Below are positions 9,159 through 17,421 of a stretch of DNA of 64,000 bases, one piece after another (the first letter of the stretch is position 1; each line of letters opens with the position of its first letter). The translations under genes and the position numbers were made by a program. The DNA comes from Telmatospirillum sp. J64-1. GTDB taxonomy: Bacteria > Pseudomonadota > Alphaproteobacteria > Rhodospirillales > Magnetospirillaceae. Location: assembly GCF_006980715.1 (NCBI RefSeq), contig NZ_SBHN01000016.1, forward strand, positions 1 to 64,000, in the 5' to 3' direction. Under the pieces are notes generated by a model, which saw nothing but the letters and a program-made list of their open reading frames with translations, was not told the DNA's origin and did not search any database.

Positions 9159-9696
9159 TGGTCTGTCCTTCATCCTTCGGCCTATCGGCCATCTGTGGCG
9201 GTGGAGCGGGCGGCTGCTGCGGTGGAGGCGTATTCATCCGGGAATATTCCTCCGCATCCGGCAAATAGGTTTGGGCGAAGCGGCGCCAATCCCCCGACGG
9301 GGCGAGACAGGAAATTCCCGGCTGGTGGACCAGGGCCACGGCGATGCCGCCTCTTTCCCACATCATCTTCCAGCCTTCGACGCTGCCGAAGGCCAGGGCG
9401 ATGGTGCGCTGGCGCAGGCGCCAGGCGATCAGGTGGTTGATCACGAAGAAATGCGCCAGCACCGCCAGGAACATGGCGACGAGGCCGATGATCATGCCCA
9501 TGGACAGCAGCAGCGCCAGAGATCCCAGCAGCAGGAACAGCAGCGGCAGGATGTATTCCCAGGGATTGTAGACCAGCGAGCCCTGACGGTTGAGGGCGTC
9601 GAAATCCACATAGAGCGCCAGCCGCCGGTCGTCATGGGCCAGCCGCAGCGCCTTGTGCAACTTCTCGTCCTGCTGGGGGTCTGGACGTCGCGCCAC
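9145..9696 (-). CDS. Unknown two-helix membrane protein within the lut operon
   Basis: A 183-residue protein starting at GTG 9694-9696 (GGAGA nine bases upstream) with two hydrophobic segments (about 46-65 and 68-90) and a Pro-rich C-terminus (PPPQQPPAPPPQ). I do not recognise the family. It lies between lutB and lutC, overlapping lutC by 14 bases, so it is co-translated with the complex. It could anchor the lactate oxidation proteins at the membrane, but nothing in the sequence proves this. Confidence 0.6.
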   Translation of the reverse strand: MARRPDPQQDEKLHKALRLAHDDRRLALYVDFDALNRQGSLVYNPWEYILPLLFLLLGSLALLLSMGMIIGLVAMFLAVLAHFFVINHLIAWRLRQRTIALAFGSVEGWKMMWERGGIAVALVHQPGISCLAPSGDWRRFAQTYLPDAEEYSRMNTPPPQQPPAPPPQMADRPKDEGQTNVEP

Positions 9697-9702
9697 GACA
9701 GC

Positions 9703-11121
9703 CTATCTCCGCTTGCGTTCGGCCCATTGGCTTTGGAAGCTGCGGCCCTGGGGCGCGGGCAGGTCGCGCGCCTTGGTCCAGCCTCCGGCCAAAGGCAGGC
9801 GCGGCAGGCGGCCCGTGCCGCGCGACAGCTTCGCCAGCAGCCGTGCGCCCAGGCCGTTGGCCAGGCGGTACAAGGCGGGCCGCTTGGCCAGGAAGGCCCA
9901 CAGCTTCAGCCCCGCCCGCACCCGGCCCGGCGTCAGATGGCGCTCGAACTCGCGCTCGCGCCAGTGGCGCAGCATCTTGGGCAGCGGAATCCGCATGGGA
10001 CAGACGGCCTCGCAGCGCCCGCACAGGGTCGAGGCATTGGGCAGGTGGCGCGCTTCCTCCAGCCCCACAAGGGCCGGGGTCAGGACCGACCCCATGGGGC
10101 CGGAATAAACCCAGCCATAGGCATGGCCGCCCACCGCGCCATAGATCGGGCAATGGTTGATGCAGGCGGCACAGCGGATGCAGCGCAGCATGTCCTGGAA
10201 CTCGCCGCCCAGCATGGCCGAGCGGCCGTTGTCCAGCAGCACGACATGGAATTCCTCCGGCCCGTCCAGGTCCTCGGGGCGGCGGGGGCCGGTCGAGACG
10301 GTGGTATAGGCCGAGAATTCCTGGCCGGTGGCCGAACGCGCCAGCAGGCGCATCACGGTCGCCGCGTCTTCCAGCGTCGGCACCACCTTCTCGATGCTCG
10401 CCAGCACGATATGAACGCGCGGCAGGGTCTGGGTCAGGTCGCCGTTGCCCTCGTTGGTAACGATGATGCTCGATCCCGTCTCGGCCACCAGCATGTTGGC
10501 CCCGGTGATGCCCACATCGGCGGCGACGAAATGGCCGCGCAGCACGTCGCGCGCCTCGTCGAGCAGCTGGCGCGGCTCGTCCAGCATGCGGTCGGCGGGA
10601 TAGCCCTCGTGCTTCTTGCGGAAGGCCTTGGCGAAATGCCCGCGGTTGAGATGCAGGGCCGGGGCGATGATATGGCTGGGCGGGTCGCGGCGGAGCTGGA
10701 TGATGTATTCGCCCAGATCGGTCTCGACCGGTTCGACGCCGTGGGATTCGAGGTAGTCGTTGAGCGCGATCTCCTCGGCGATCATGCTCTTGCCCTTGGT
10801 CACCGTGCGCGCATCGGCCTTGCGGCAGATCTCCAGCACGGTGCGGCGCGCTTCCTCGGCATCGCGGCACCAATGGACATGGCCGCCCTGGGCGGTCACC
10901 TTGTCCTCGAAGACTTCAAGATAGAAGTCGAGATTCTTCAGCGTGTGGTTCTTGAGGTCGCGCCCGGCATCGCGCAGGTCCTCGAATTCCGGCAGCTTGT
11001 CGATCGCCTTCAGGCGGTTGATGCGGAACCCCGCCTTCACCTTGGCGAGCGAGTCCTGCAAGCTGTCGTCGGCCAGGGCCGTGCGGGAGGCGGATTCGAA
11101 GCTGTGGCAATCGGGCTGCAT
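9703..11121 (-). CDS. lutB: LutB-type iron-sulfur lactate oxidation subunit
   Basis: The 472-residue protein has the LUD domain (TKGKSMIAEEIALN, GITGANMLVAETGS) followed by two ferredoxin-type clusters, CIRCAACINHCPIYG and CGRCEAVCP, expected to bind two [4Fe-4S] centres. It is the central electron-transfer subunit of LutABC. It begins one base after the lutA stop. Length and motifs are complete. Confidence 0.93.
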   Translation of the reverse strand: MQPDCHSFESASRTALADDSLQDSLAKVKAGFRINRLKAIDKLPEFEDLRDAGRDLKNHTLKNLDFYLEVFEDKVTAQGGHVHWCRDAEEARRTVLEICRKADARTVTKGKSMIAEEIALNDYLESHGVEPVETDLGEYIIQLRRDPPSHIIAPALHLNRGHFAKAFRKKHEGYPADRMLDEPRQLLDEARDVLRGHFVAADVGITGANMLVAETGSSIIVTNEGNGDLTQTLPRVHIVLASIEKVVPTLEDAATVMRLLARSATGQEFSAYTTVSTGPRRPEDLDGPEEFHVVLLDNGRSAMLGGEFQDMLRCIRCAACINHCPIYGAVGGHAYGWVYSGPMGSVLTPALVGLEEARHLPNASTLCGRCEAVCPMRIPLPKMLRHWREREFERHLTPGRVRAGLKLWAFLAKRPALYRLANGLGARLLAKLSRGTGRLPRLPLAGGWTKARDLPAPQGRSFQSQWAERKRR

Positions 11122-11122
11122 G

Positions 11123-11893
11123 TCAGTCGTCCTTCTCGCCGATTCCCGGCGCGTCCCCGGTCATGCCGGCCAGCACCTCGGCGACATGGCGGACCTCGAT
11201 CTCCTTGCCCTGGCGCTTCAGGCGTCCGGCGATGTTGAGCAGGCAGCCCATGTCGCCCGCCAGCACCATCTCGGCGCCGGTGGCCTCGATATCGGCGACC
11301 TTGGCGTCCACCATCTTTTCCGAGATGTCGGGATACTTGACGCAGAAGGTGCCGCCGAAGCCACAGCATTCCTCGGGCTGGGCGAGGTCCTTGACGGTCA
11401 GGCCCTTGACCTGGGAGAGCAGCTTGCGCGGCTGTTCCCGGACCTTCATCTCGCGCAGGGACGAGCAGGAATCGTGGTAGGCCGCCACCGTCGGCAGGCT
11501 GGCCGCCAGATGGTCGATCTTCAGCACATCCGCCAGGAACTGGGTCAGTTCGTAGGTCTTGTCGGCCAGGCGCCGGGCGCGTCCGGCCAGGTTCGGGTCG
11601 TCCTCGAACAGGCTGGGATAGTGGTGGCGGATCATCCCGGCGCAGGAGCCCGAGGGCACCACCACGGCGTCGTGATGGGCGAACAGGTCCATGACCCGGA
11701 GCGCCAGGGCGCGGGCATCCTCGCGGTCGCCGGAATTATAGGCCGGCTGGCCGCAGCAGGTCTGGCCTTCCGGCACGTCGATGACGCAACCGGCGTCTTC
11801 CAGCAATTTGATGGCGGCGAAACCGACGGTGGGACGGAACAGATCGACGAGACAGGTGACGAAGAAGCCTACCCGCATTGGCTTGACTGACAT
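11123..11893 (-). CDS. lutA: LutA-type Cys-rich lactate oxidation subunit
   Basis: This 256-residue protein carries two CCG domains: GQTCCGQPAYNSGD near residue 45 and PEECCGFGGTF near residue 173, as in glycolate oxidase iron-sulfur subunit GlcF and heterodisulfide reductase HdrB. It is the first gene of lutA-lutB-ORF-lutC. No lactate permease or GntR-type LutR is next to it, so import and regulation must be elsewhere or by the distal XRE gene. Confidence 0.93.
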   Translation of the reverse strand: MSVKPMRVGFFVTCLVDLFRPTVGFAAIKLLEDAGCVIDVPEGQTCCGQPAYNSGDREDARALALRVMDLFAHHDAVVVPSGSCAGMIRHHYPSLFEDDPNLAGRARRLADKTYELTQFLADVLKIDHLAASLPTVAAYHDSCSSLREMKVREQPRKLLSQVKGLTVKDLAQPEECCGFGGTFCVKYPDISEKMVDAKVADIEATGAEMVLAGDMGCLLNIAGRLKRQGKEIEVRHVAEVLAGMTGDAPGIGEKDD

Positions 11894-12231
11894 GGACGCA
11901 CTTTCGCGGCGACGGGGACGGAGTGTTTTTCCAGATTACCGGAAAAAAGGCTAGATTTCTAAGGCCCTGTTTGCAGGAAGCGGATGCGGGGGCTGCGCTT
12001 CCCGTCCTTTTCCGCCGGTTCCGCCCCTGCGGAAAGAAGCCCTGAAATCAAGGCAGGGTCATGACGCCCTCCCTCCTCCGCCGCATCGGGGATTCGGGCC
12101 GGGTCGTTTTTCGTTTTTACCCATCCTCCACTAATGGTTTTACATGCCGGAAGTGCTATGCCTTGCGGAGCCTGAGGAAGATATGTTCAAATCTTTGCAA
12201 TAATAAAACATATAATTACGGAGGAGCGCTC
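11894..12231. other. Divergent promoter region between lutA and an MCP gene
   Basis: These 338 bases separate two divergently transcribed units. They contain an inverted repeat TTTTTCC-N8-GGAAAAA at 11926-11947, 33 bases upstream of lutA, which could be an operator. They turn AT-rich at 12180-12220 just before the MCP ribosome site. No RNA gene or coding ORF is supported. Confidence 0.5.
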
Positions 12232-13653
12232 ATGACCATTGCGTTGCTAAGCCGTGAGCACAGCCTGGAGGAGATGCCGGGGCACCGGGATTTCGCGGCG
12301 GCGATGGCAAGCCGCATCGGCAGCCTGTGGGAGAATCTCGCCAAGGTTGCAGCCGACATCGACGGCGTCGCCGTCAATGTCCAGCGGCATTCCAGTCAAT
12401 GCCTGGATCTGCGCCATGCCGCCGAGACCATGACGGCCTCCAATGGCGATATCCGCAATGCCGCGGCGACGGCCAGCGAGGTCAGCCAGGCGGTATCCGC
12501 CGAAACCCTGCAATCCCATGCCGTCCTGCAGGCCGCGCTTGGCGACGTCGCCTCGCTGGTGAATTCGGTCCAGCGCATCGAGGAAAAGCTGCTCGGCCTG
12601 GGCCAGGCCCTGCAGCGCGTCTCGCGGGTCAGCCAGGAGATCGAGGTAATCGCCCGCCAGACCCGCCTGTTGGCGCTCAACGCCACCATCGAGGCGGCCC
12701 GTGCGGGCGAGGCCGGCAAGGGGTTCGGCGTGGTGGCCAACGAGGTCAAGGCCCTGTCCCAGCAGACCAGCAACGCCACCTCGCATATCGAGGAGACCGT
12801 GACCGAATTGTCCCGGCTGATCGAGAGCCTGGGCAATGAAAGCGCCAGCAGCATCGAAGTCGCTGGACGCGTGCAGGAATCCACCAGCACGCTGGCCCAG
12901 ACCATCGATGAATTGCACACCCAGTTCGGGATGGTGGACCAGCGCGTCCACCAGATCGCCGCCGCCTCGCAGGCCAATCTTGACCAGTGCAGCACCGTCG
13001 CTACTTCGGTTTCGCTGCTGAGCGAGGAGATGGAACGCGAAAGCAAGTCTCTCTCCCAGGCCAATGAACGCACGGCGGAATTGCTGGCCCTGAGCGAAAC
13101 CTTGATCGAACTGGTGGTGGAGAACGGCTTCGAGACGGCCGACAGCCCCTTCATCCGTGCCGCCCAGGAGACGGCCCGGCGTATCTCGGCCTTGTTCGAG
13201 CAGGCCGTCGACCAGGGGCAGATCAGCCTGGAAGACCTGTTCGACGAGAATTACCGGCCCATCGCCGGGACCAACCCGGTGCAGCACATGACCCGCTTCG
13301 TCGCCTTCACCGACAGGACCCTGCCCGAAATCCAGGAGGCCCTGCTGGCGGAGAATCCGAAGATCCAGTTCTGCGCCGCCGTCGACCGCAACGGCTTCCT
13401 GCCGACCCACAACAAGAAATCCTCGCAGCCGCAGGGCAAGGACCCGGTCTGGAACGCCATCCATTGCCGCAACCGGCGGCTCTTCAACGACCCGGTGGGG
13501 CTGGCCGCCGCGCGCAACCGCAAGCCCTTCTCGCTGAAGACCTACAGGCGCGACATGGGGGGAAGTTTCGTGCTGATGAAAGACCTGTCCGCGCCGATCA
13601 TGGTCAAGGGACGCCACTGGGGCGGCTTCCGCATGGGCTACAAGGTCGACTAG
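12232..13653 (+). CDS. Cytosolic MCP with C-terminal sensor module
   Basis: The start is ATG 12232 after GGAGGAG; the upstream 57 in-frame codons lack coding character. The 473-residue protein has no membrane segment. An MCP signalling domain (about 20-300) with the tip [21 protein letters not shown] comes first, followed by a C-terminal module of about 150 residues ([34 protein letters not shown], ending in [11 protein letters not shown]) that resembles Cache/PAS-like sensor ends of soluble MCPs. The sensor-after-signal order is the reverse of membrane MCPs. It probably reports a cytoplasmic signal to CheA. Confidence 0.9.
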   Translation: MTIALLSREHSLEEMPGHRDFAAAMASRIGSLWENLAKVAADIDGVAVNVQRHSSQCLDLRHAAETMTASNGDIRNAAATASEVSQAVSAETLQSHAVLQAALGDVASLVNSVQRIEEKLLGLGQALQRVSRVSQEIEVIARQTRLLALNATIEAARAGEAGKGFGVVANEVKALSQQTSNATSHIEETVTELSRLIESLGNESASSIEVAGRVQESTSTLAQTIDELHTQFGMVDQRVHQIAAASQANLDQCSTVATSVSLLSEEMERESKSLSQANERTAELLALSETLIELVVENGFETADSPFIRAAQETARRISALFEQAVDQGQISLEDLFDENYRPIAGTNPVQHMTRFVAFTDRTLPEIQEALLAENPKIQFCAAVDRNGFLPTHNKKSSQPQGKDPVWNAIHCRNRRLFNDPVGLAAARNRKPFSLKTYRRDMGGSFVLMKDLSAPIMVKGRHWGGFRMGYKVD

Positions 13654-13964
13654 GCGGGTAACTGGTCCCCTGGTGTCTTGATGCTTCCTTCATGCCGCAG
13701 GGAGCCACCAAGACACAAAGGCTTAGGGGTTTGGCGCCGAGCCCTCCCATTTCAGCAGAGTACTGACGAAGCCTTTTTTCTCGTCGCTTCCGCGCAAGCG
13801 GAAGTCCATGCAACCGCCCTTTCTATCAGGCGGTTTACGGCTTCATCAGCCCCGGCATGGGCCCCCGCTTTCGCGGGGGTGACGATCTATTACGGGCGTT
13901 ACCGACCTTGCTGGCAGCTTGTGAACCCGGACAGCAACGCGCTTGGATATAGCGAGTCTGTGAT
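13654..13964. other. Intergenic region with the second repeat copy
   Basis: No gene is supported in this 311-base gap between the MCP and irr, which converge here. Most of its structure is the repeat at 13782-13884. Confidence 0.6.
13782..13884. repeat. Intergenic inverted repeat, copy 2
   Basis: The left arm (CGTCGCTTCCGCGCAAGCGG) and right arm (CCCGCTTTCGCGGGGGTGACG) are diverged versions of the arms at 7235-7339, with almost the same unit length (103 versus 105 bases). Compensating changes (TTCCGC-GCAA-GCGGAA versus TCCCGC-GAAA-GCGGGA) keep the hairpin. Confidence 0.6.
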
Positions 13965-14378
13965 TTATCCCGCCAAGCGGACGATCACTTCGACGCTGGC
14001 GATGGTGGTGCCGGGCGGAGCATCGGGCAGCCTGGCGACCTGGACTTGGTCGCCGGGGATGTCCTCCAGGCGGCCGGAATCCTGGTAGAAGAAGTGATGG
14101 TGGTCGCTGGTATTGGTGTCGAAATAGGAGCGGCCGGGTTCGACCACGATTTCCCGCAGCAGCCCGACTTCCGTGAATTGGTGCAGCGCATTGTAGACGG
14201 TGGCCAGCGACACCCGCAGGTCGGCGTTCAGGGCCTCGCTATGCAGCTGTTCCGCCGTCAGATGCCGGTCGCGCCCGTCGAAAAGCAGACGGGCGAGGCC
14301 CAGACGCTGGCGCGTCGGGCGCAGCCCTACCGTCCGCAGGCAATCGAGCGCTTGGCTAAAGGGGCGCGACGTCGTCAT
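13965..14378 (-). CDS. irr: Irr, Fur-family iron response regulator
   Basis: The 137-residue protein matches alphaproteobacterial Irr: GLRPTRQRLGLARLLF, VSLATVYNALHQFTEVGLL recognition region, and the HHH motif in SDHHHFFYQDSGRLEDIP that binds heme in Irr. The N-terminal heme-regulatory Cys-Pro motif of Bradyrhizobium Irr is absent. The ATG 14376-14378 start is chosen because a consensus -10 box lies at 14416-14421, so the longer frame to 14426 would begin upstream of transcription. Irr represses heme synthesis and controls iron storage genes under iron limitation. Confidence 0.9.
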   Translation of the reverse strand: MTTSRPFSQALDCLRTVGLRPTRQRLGLARLLFDGRDRHLTAEQLHSEALNADLRVSLATVYNALHQFTEVGLLREIVVEPGRSYFDTNTSDHHHFFYQDSGRLEDIPGDQVQVARLPDAPPGTTIASVEVIVRLAG

Positions 14379-14415
14379 CTCCTGATTCCTACTATGCCGG
14401 AGGTCGTGTCCGCCT

Positions 14416-14421
14416 ATTATA
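14416..14421 (-). promoter_or_regulatory. Consensus -10 box of irr
   Basis: TATAAT reads on the minus strand about 38 bases upstream of the irr start; no good -35 hexamer stands at the usual distance. It predicts a leader of about 30 bases and fixes the irr start. Confidence 0.5.
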
Positions 14422-14452
14422 CCCATTCCGTTTGGGGTTTAAATGCAAATGG

Positions 14453-15088
14453 TCAGGTCTTGCCCTGAGTCTGGTTCTGCACCTCGTCGGCGGCGCTTTC
14501 CACGCCTTGGGGCAGATCATGGACATGGATGTCCTCGGCACCGTATTTCTTGAAAACCGCCACGGCGCGTTCGGCCGCGGTGTCATCGCGCAGGCGCACC
14601 CAGACCAGGATGCCGCCGCGTTCCAATTGCTTGTGCAGGTTGTCGGCGATCTTGCTGTCCAGCACCTTGCCCAGCGCCAGGCCTAGCCCGGCCATGGCGC
14701 CGCCGCCGATGGCCCCGACAGCCAGGGCGACCGCCGCCGCGCCGCCGGTGAAGAAGGTGACGCCGCCGAAGGTGAGGGCGCCGATATAGCCCATCACCGC
14801 CGCCAGGGCGCTGCGGCCCTCGGTGCGTTCCTCGGGCCCGGCATAGGCCATGCGCGGCGCCGAGCTATCGTCTGCGTGATTGCGGATGTTCTGGTAATTC
14901 TGGCCGAATTTCTCTTCGACCACCTCATCGCGGGCCAGCAGGCTGATATCGCCATGCTCGAAGCCCGAGGTCATCATCTCTTCGATGGCGCGTTCCAGGG
15001 TGCCGACATCGTTGAACACCCCTACCGCCTCGCGGGCCGTCACGCCGCTGCGAGGCTCATCGTCGTAATCGGTACGCTCGACGGCCAT
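14453..15088 (-). CDS. Stress-type protein with glycine-rich membrane hairpin
   Basis: ATG 15086-15088 follows GGAGG by eight bases. In the 211-residue product, an N-terminal alpha/beta segment (AVGVFNDVGTLERAIEEMMTSGF) resembles general-stress-protein 17M/DUF1269-like domains. A Gly/Ala-rich hydrophobic stretch (about 97-140) with glycine-zipper spacing follows, then a second alpha/beta segment. Function is unknown; a stress or envelope role is only suggested by the fold type. It precedes irr on the same strand, but irr has its own -10. Confidence 0.65.
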   Translation of the reverse strand: MAVERTDYDDEPRSGVTAREAVGVFNDVGTLERAIEEMMTSGFEHGDISLLARDEVVEEKFGQNYQNIRNHADDSSAPRMAYAGPEERTEGRSALAAVMGYIGALTFGGVTFFTGGAAAVALAVGAIGGGAMAGLGLALGKVLDSKIADNLHKQLERGGILVWVRLRDDTAAERAVAVFKKYGAEDIHVHDLPQGVESAADEVQNQTQGKT

Positions 15089-15176
15089 GGCCAATTCCTC
15101 CGTCCTGTCCGTGCGGCATTTCTCTTGATATATGGCCGCGACGGACAGGTTTAAGGAGGAAATGCCCGGTTAAGGC

Positions 15177-16574
15177 TTAATCGCCCATGGCGATGCGTTC
15201 GACCAGTTGACGCACCGTCGGGATAAAGCCGCCCGCATAGAAGGGGTCCTCGCCGAAGCGGTAGGCGTTATGACCGGCGAACATCAGTTCGTTCTCGACA
15301 TTGCCACCATGGCTGATGTTCTGCAGCGTCTTCTGGATGCAGAAGGAACGCGGGTCGGCCTTCTTGCCGGTGGTGCCGGCCTCGTTCTCGGCCCAGTTGC
15401 TGAACATGCAGGCCGACAGGCAGCCCATGCATTCGATCTGGTCCCTGCGGATCTGCTCGCCGCGTTCAGGCGTGACGAAGACCAGAGTCGAATCGGGGCT
15501 GCGCATTACGTCGGTGAAGCCTTCGGCCATCCAGGACTGGGCGCGGGCCACGTCCTCGGGGCGGACCCAGACGCGGCGGCCGCGGGCGCCGATGGCCAGT
15601 TCGCCGGTCAGTTCGCCTTCGGGCTCGCTGGCATAGGGAATTTCATGTTCCAGGCGCTGGCACAGCTCGTTCAGGAAGTCGTTGCGCACCGCCGAGGAAT
15701 AGAAGCCGGTGGGGCTGAACTTGTGCAGCAGCACGTCGCCGGCCTTCAGCGTCAGCAGGCGTTGCTTCCAATCGTCCGAGATGGGGCTTTCCTGGGTCAG
15801 CAGCGGACGGGTGCCGAACTGGAAGGCCACGGGGCCGAGTTCGGGATTGTCCAGCCATTCTTCCCATTCGCGCAGGAACCACACGCCGCCGGCCATGAAG
15901 ATCGGCGTCTCGGTCAGGCCGACCTCGTTCATGGCGGCGCGCAGGTCGCGCACGCGCGGATAGGGGTCCTGGGGCTCTTGCGGGTTCTCGCTGTTGGACA
16001 GGCCGTTATGGCCGCCGGCCAGCCAGGGATCCTCGTAGACGACGCCGCCCAGAAGTTCGGCATGCTTGTGGTAGGAGCGCTTCCACAAGGCCTTGAAGGC
16101 GCGGGCGGAGGAAACGATCGGATAGTAATAGACGCCGTGCTCGGCGGCGATTTCGGCCACCTTGTAGGGCATGCCCGCGCCGCAGGTGACGCCGTGGATC
16201 AGGCCCTTGGCACCTTCCAGCACGCCGCGCAGGATGGGCTGGGCACCGCCCATTTCCCACAGCACGTTCATGTGGATGCGGCCTTCCCCGTTGGACATCT
16301 CGTGGGCGATGCGGGCTTGGGCGATGCCGCCCTGGATACCGTAGGCGATCAGCTCCTCCTGGCGTTCGCGGCGGGTCTTGCCACGATAGACGACAGGGAT
16401 GGGATTGCCGTTCTCATCATAGGAATCGGCATTGACGCCTGAAAAGGTACCCACGCCGCCGGCAGCCGCCCAGGCACCCGAGCTGCGCCCCGTCGAGACG
16501 GCAATACCCTTCCCCCCCTCCACCAAGGGCAGGACCTCACGACCGGATATCATCAACGGTTTCAGGGACTTCAC
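15177..16574 (-). CDS. Nitronate monooxygenase-like FMN protein with a C-terminal Cys cluster
   Basis: The start is GTG 16572-16574 with GGAG upstream. The 465-residue TIM-barrel flavoprotein has NMO/NPD-family features: GVGTFSG, GGIAQARIAHEMSNGEG, HGVTCGAGMPYKV and IFMAGGVWFL. Unusually, the C-terminal 90 residues include ECMGCLSACMFSNW followed by FCIQKTL. This CxxCxxxC pattern with a later Cys is like the [4Fe-4S] site of 2,4-dienoyl-CoA reductase-type flavoenzymes. By inference it is an FMN plus Fe-S oxidoreductase rather than a simple nitronate oxygenase. Substrate unknown. Confidence 0.75.
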   Translation of the reverse strand: MKSLKPLMISGREVLPLVEGGKGIAVSTGRSSGAWAAAGGVGTFSGVNADSYDENGNPIPVVYRGKTRRERQEELIAYGIQGGIAQARIAHEMSNGEGRIHMNVLWEMGGAQPILRGVLEGAKGLIHGVTCGAGMPYKVAEIAAEHGVYYYPIVSSARAFKALWKRSYHKHAELLGGVVYEDPWLAGGHNGLSNSENPQEPQDPYPRVRDLRAAMNEVGLTETPIFMAGGVWFLREWEEWLDNPELGPVAFQFGTRPLLTQESPISDDWKQRLLTLKAGDVLLHKFSPTGFYSSAVRNDFLNELCQRLEHEIPYASEPEGELTGELAIGARGRRVWVRPEDVARAQSWMAEGFTDVMRSPDSTLVFVTPERGEQIRRDQIECMGCLSACMFSNWAENEAGTTGKKADPRSFCIQKTLQNISHGGNVENELMFAGHNAYRFGEDPFYAGGFIPTVRQLVERIAMGD

Positions 16575-16663
16575 TAAGTCATCTCCACTTCATTGGCGCG
16601 CCCGTCAGGCGTGCGACGTTCCCTCGGCAAGGGCATATAAGAACTTTATCCAGCCCGGCCATG

Positions 16664-17401
16664 TTATTGCCGCGCCTTCAGTAGTCGGTCTGGGCAATCG
16701 GAAAAGACCGAAAGGACGCCCCAGTTCCATAGCGTCACCGCCCGGCGCGGATCATTCACTGTATATGCCAGAACATCCAAGCCCGCCAAGCGCAGCTTGT
16801 CCACGACTTCTGGTGTAAGATGCCGGTGGTCGAGATTTATACTGCTGCAGCCATAATCCGCCACCAGATCGGGCCAGTCCCGCGGCAGGCGGGAGGCGAG
16901 CAAGCCGCGCGGCCAGTGTGGAACCACCGCTTGGGCCGCGTGCAGGGCGGCATGGGAGAAGCTGGAGATCAGCGGGACCGGCAGATGGTCCGGCCAAAGC
17001 CGCTGGGCCTCGCCCAGGCCGATGCGGGCAGTCTCGTCCTCTCGCCCCTGGTCCGGCTTGATTTCTATATTGATGCCCAGGCCCAGGGTGGCAAGCAGTG
17101 TCAGCGCTTCCGCCAGGGTGGGAATGGCCTCGCCGGCGAAAGCGGGCGAGAACCAGGCGCCGGCATCGAGATCCCGAATCTCTTCCAGACTCTTGTCGGC
17201 AACGCGGCCCGAGGCGCCGGTAATGCGCCTCAGGCCGTCGTCATGGAAAAGCACGGGCTGCCCGTCGCCGGTCAGCCGCAGATCGAACTCGACCCAACGC
17301 GCCCCGAGTTCCGCTGCCCGGCGGAAGCCGGCCAGTGTATTCTCGGGGGCGCTGTCGGCGGCCCCGCGATGCCCGATCACGGAAGGCAGGTCGAGGGGCA
17401 T
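16664..17401 (-). CDS. ugpQ: Glycerophosphodiester phosphodiesterase
   Basis: The 245-residue GDPD enzyme hydrolyses deacylated phospholipid diesters to glycerol-3-phosphate and an alcohol. Family motifs are all visible: IGHRGAADSAPENTLAGF, WVEFDLRLTGDG and VLFHDD give the catalytic His, Glu/Asp metal ligands and second His; NIEIKP and the terminal VNDP follow. There is no signal peptide, so it is cytosolic like UgpQ. It ends the string after pnp, 20 bases downstream of the pnp stop on the same strand but transcribed first. Confidence 0.9.
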   Translation of the reverse strand: MPLDLPSVIGHRGAADSAPENTLAGFRRAAELGARWVEFDLRLTGDGQPVLFHDDGLRRITGASGRVADKSLEEIRDLDAGAWFSPAFAGEAIPTLAEALTLLATLGLGINIEIKPDQGREDETARIGLGEAQRLWPDHLPVPLISSFSHAALHAAQAVVPHWPRGLLASRLPRDWPDLVADYGCSSINLDHRHLTPEVVDKLRLAGLDVLAYTVNDPRRAVTLWNWGVLSVFSDCPDRLLKARQ

Positions 17402-17421
17402 GCCGGGAATGCGGCGAGGCC

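Noticed and set aside
12061-12231. N-terminal extension of the cytosolic MCP
   Set aside because: The 57 extra codons show no MCP similarity and contain the AT-rich promoter zone; GGAGGAG before 12232 marks the start.
7235-13884. CRISPR-like array from the repeated CCCGCGAAAGCGGG hairpins
   Set aside because: The units are paired, inverted and separated by kilobases, with no regular spacers and no cas genes.
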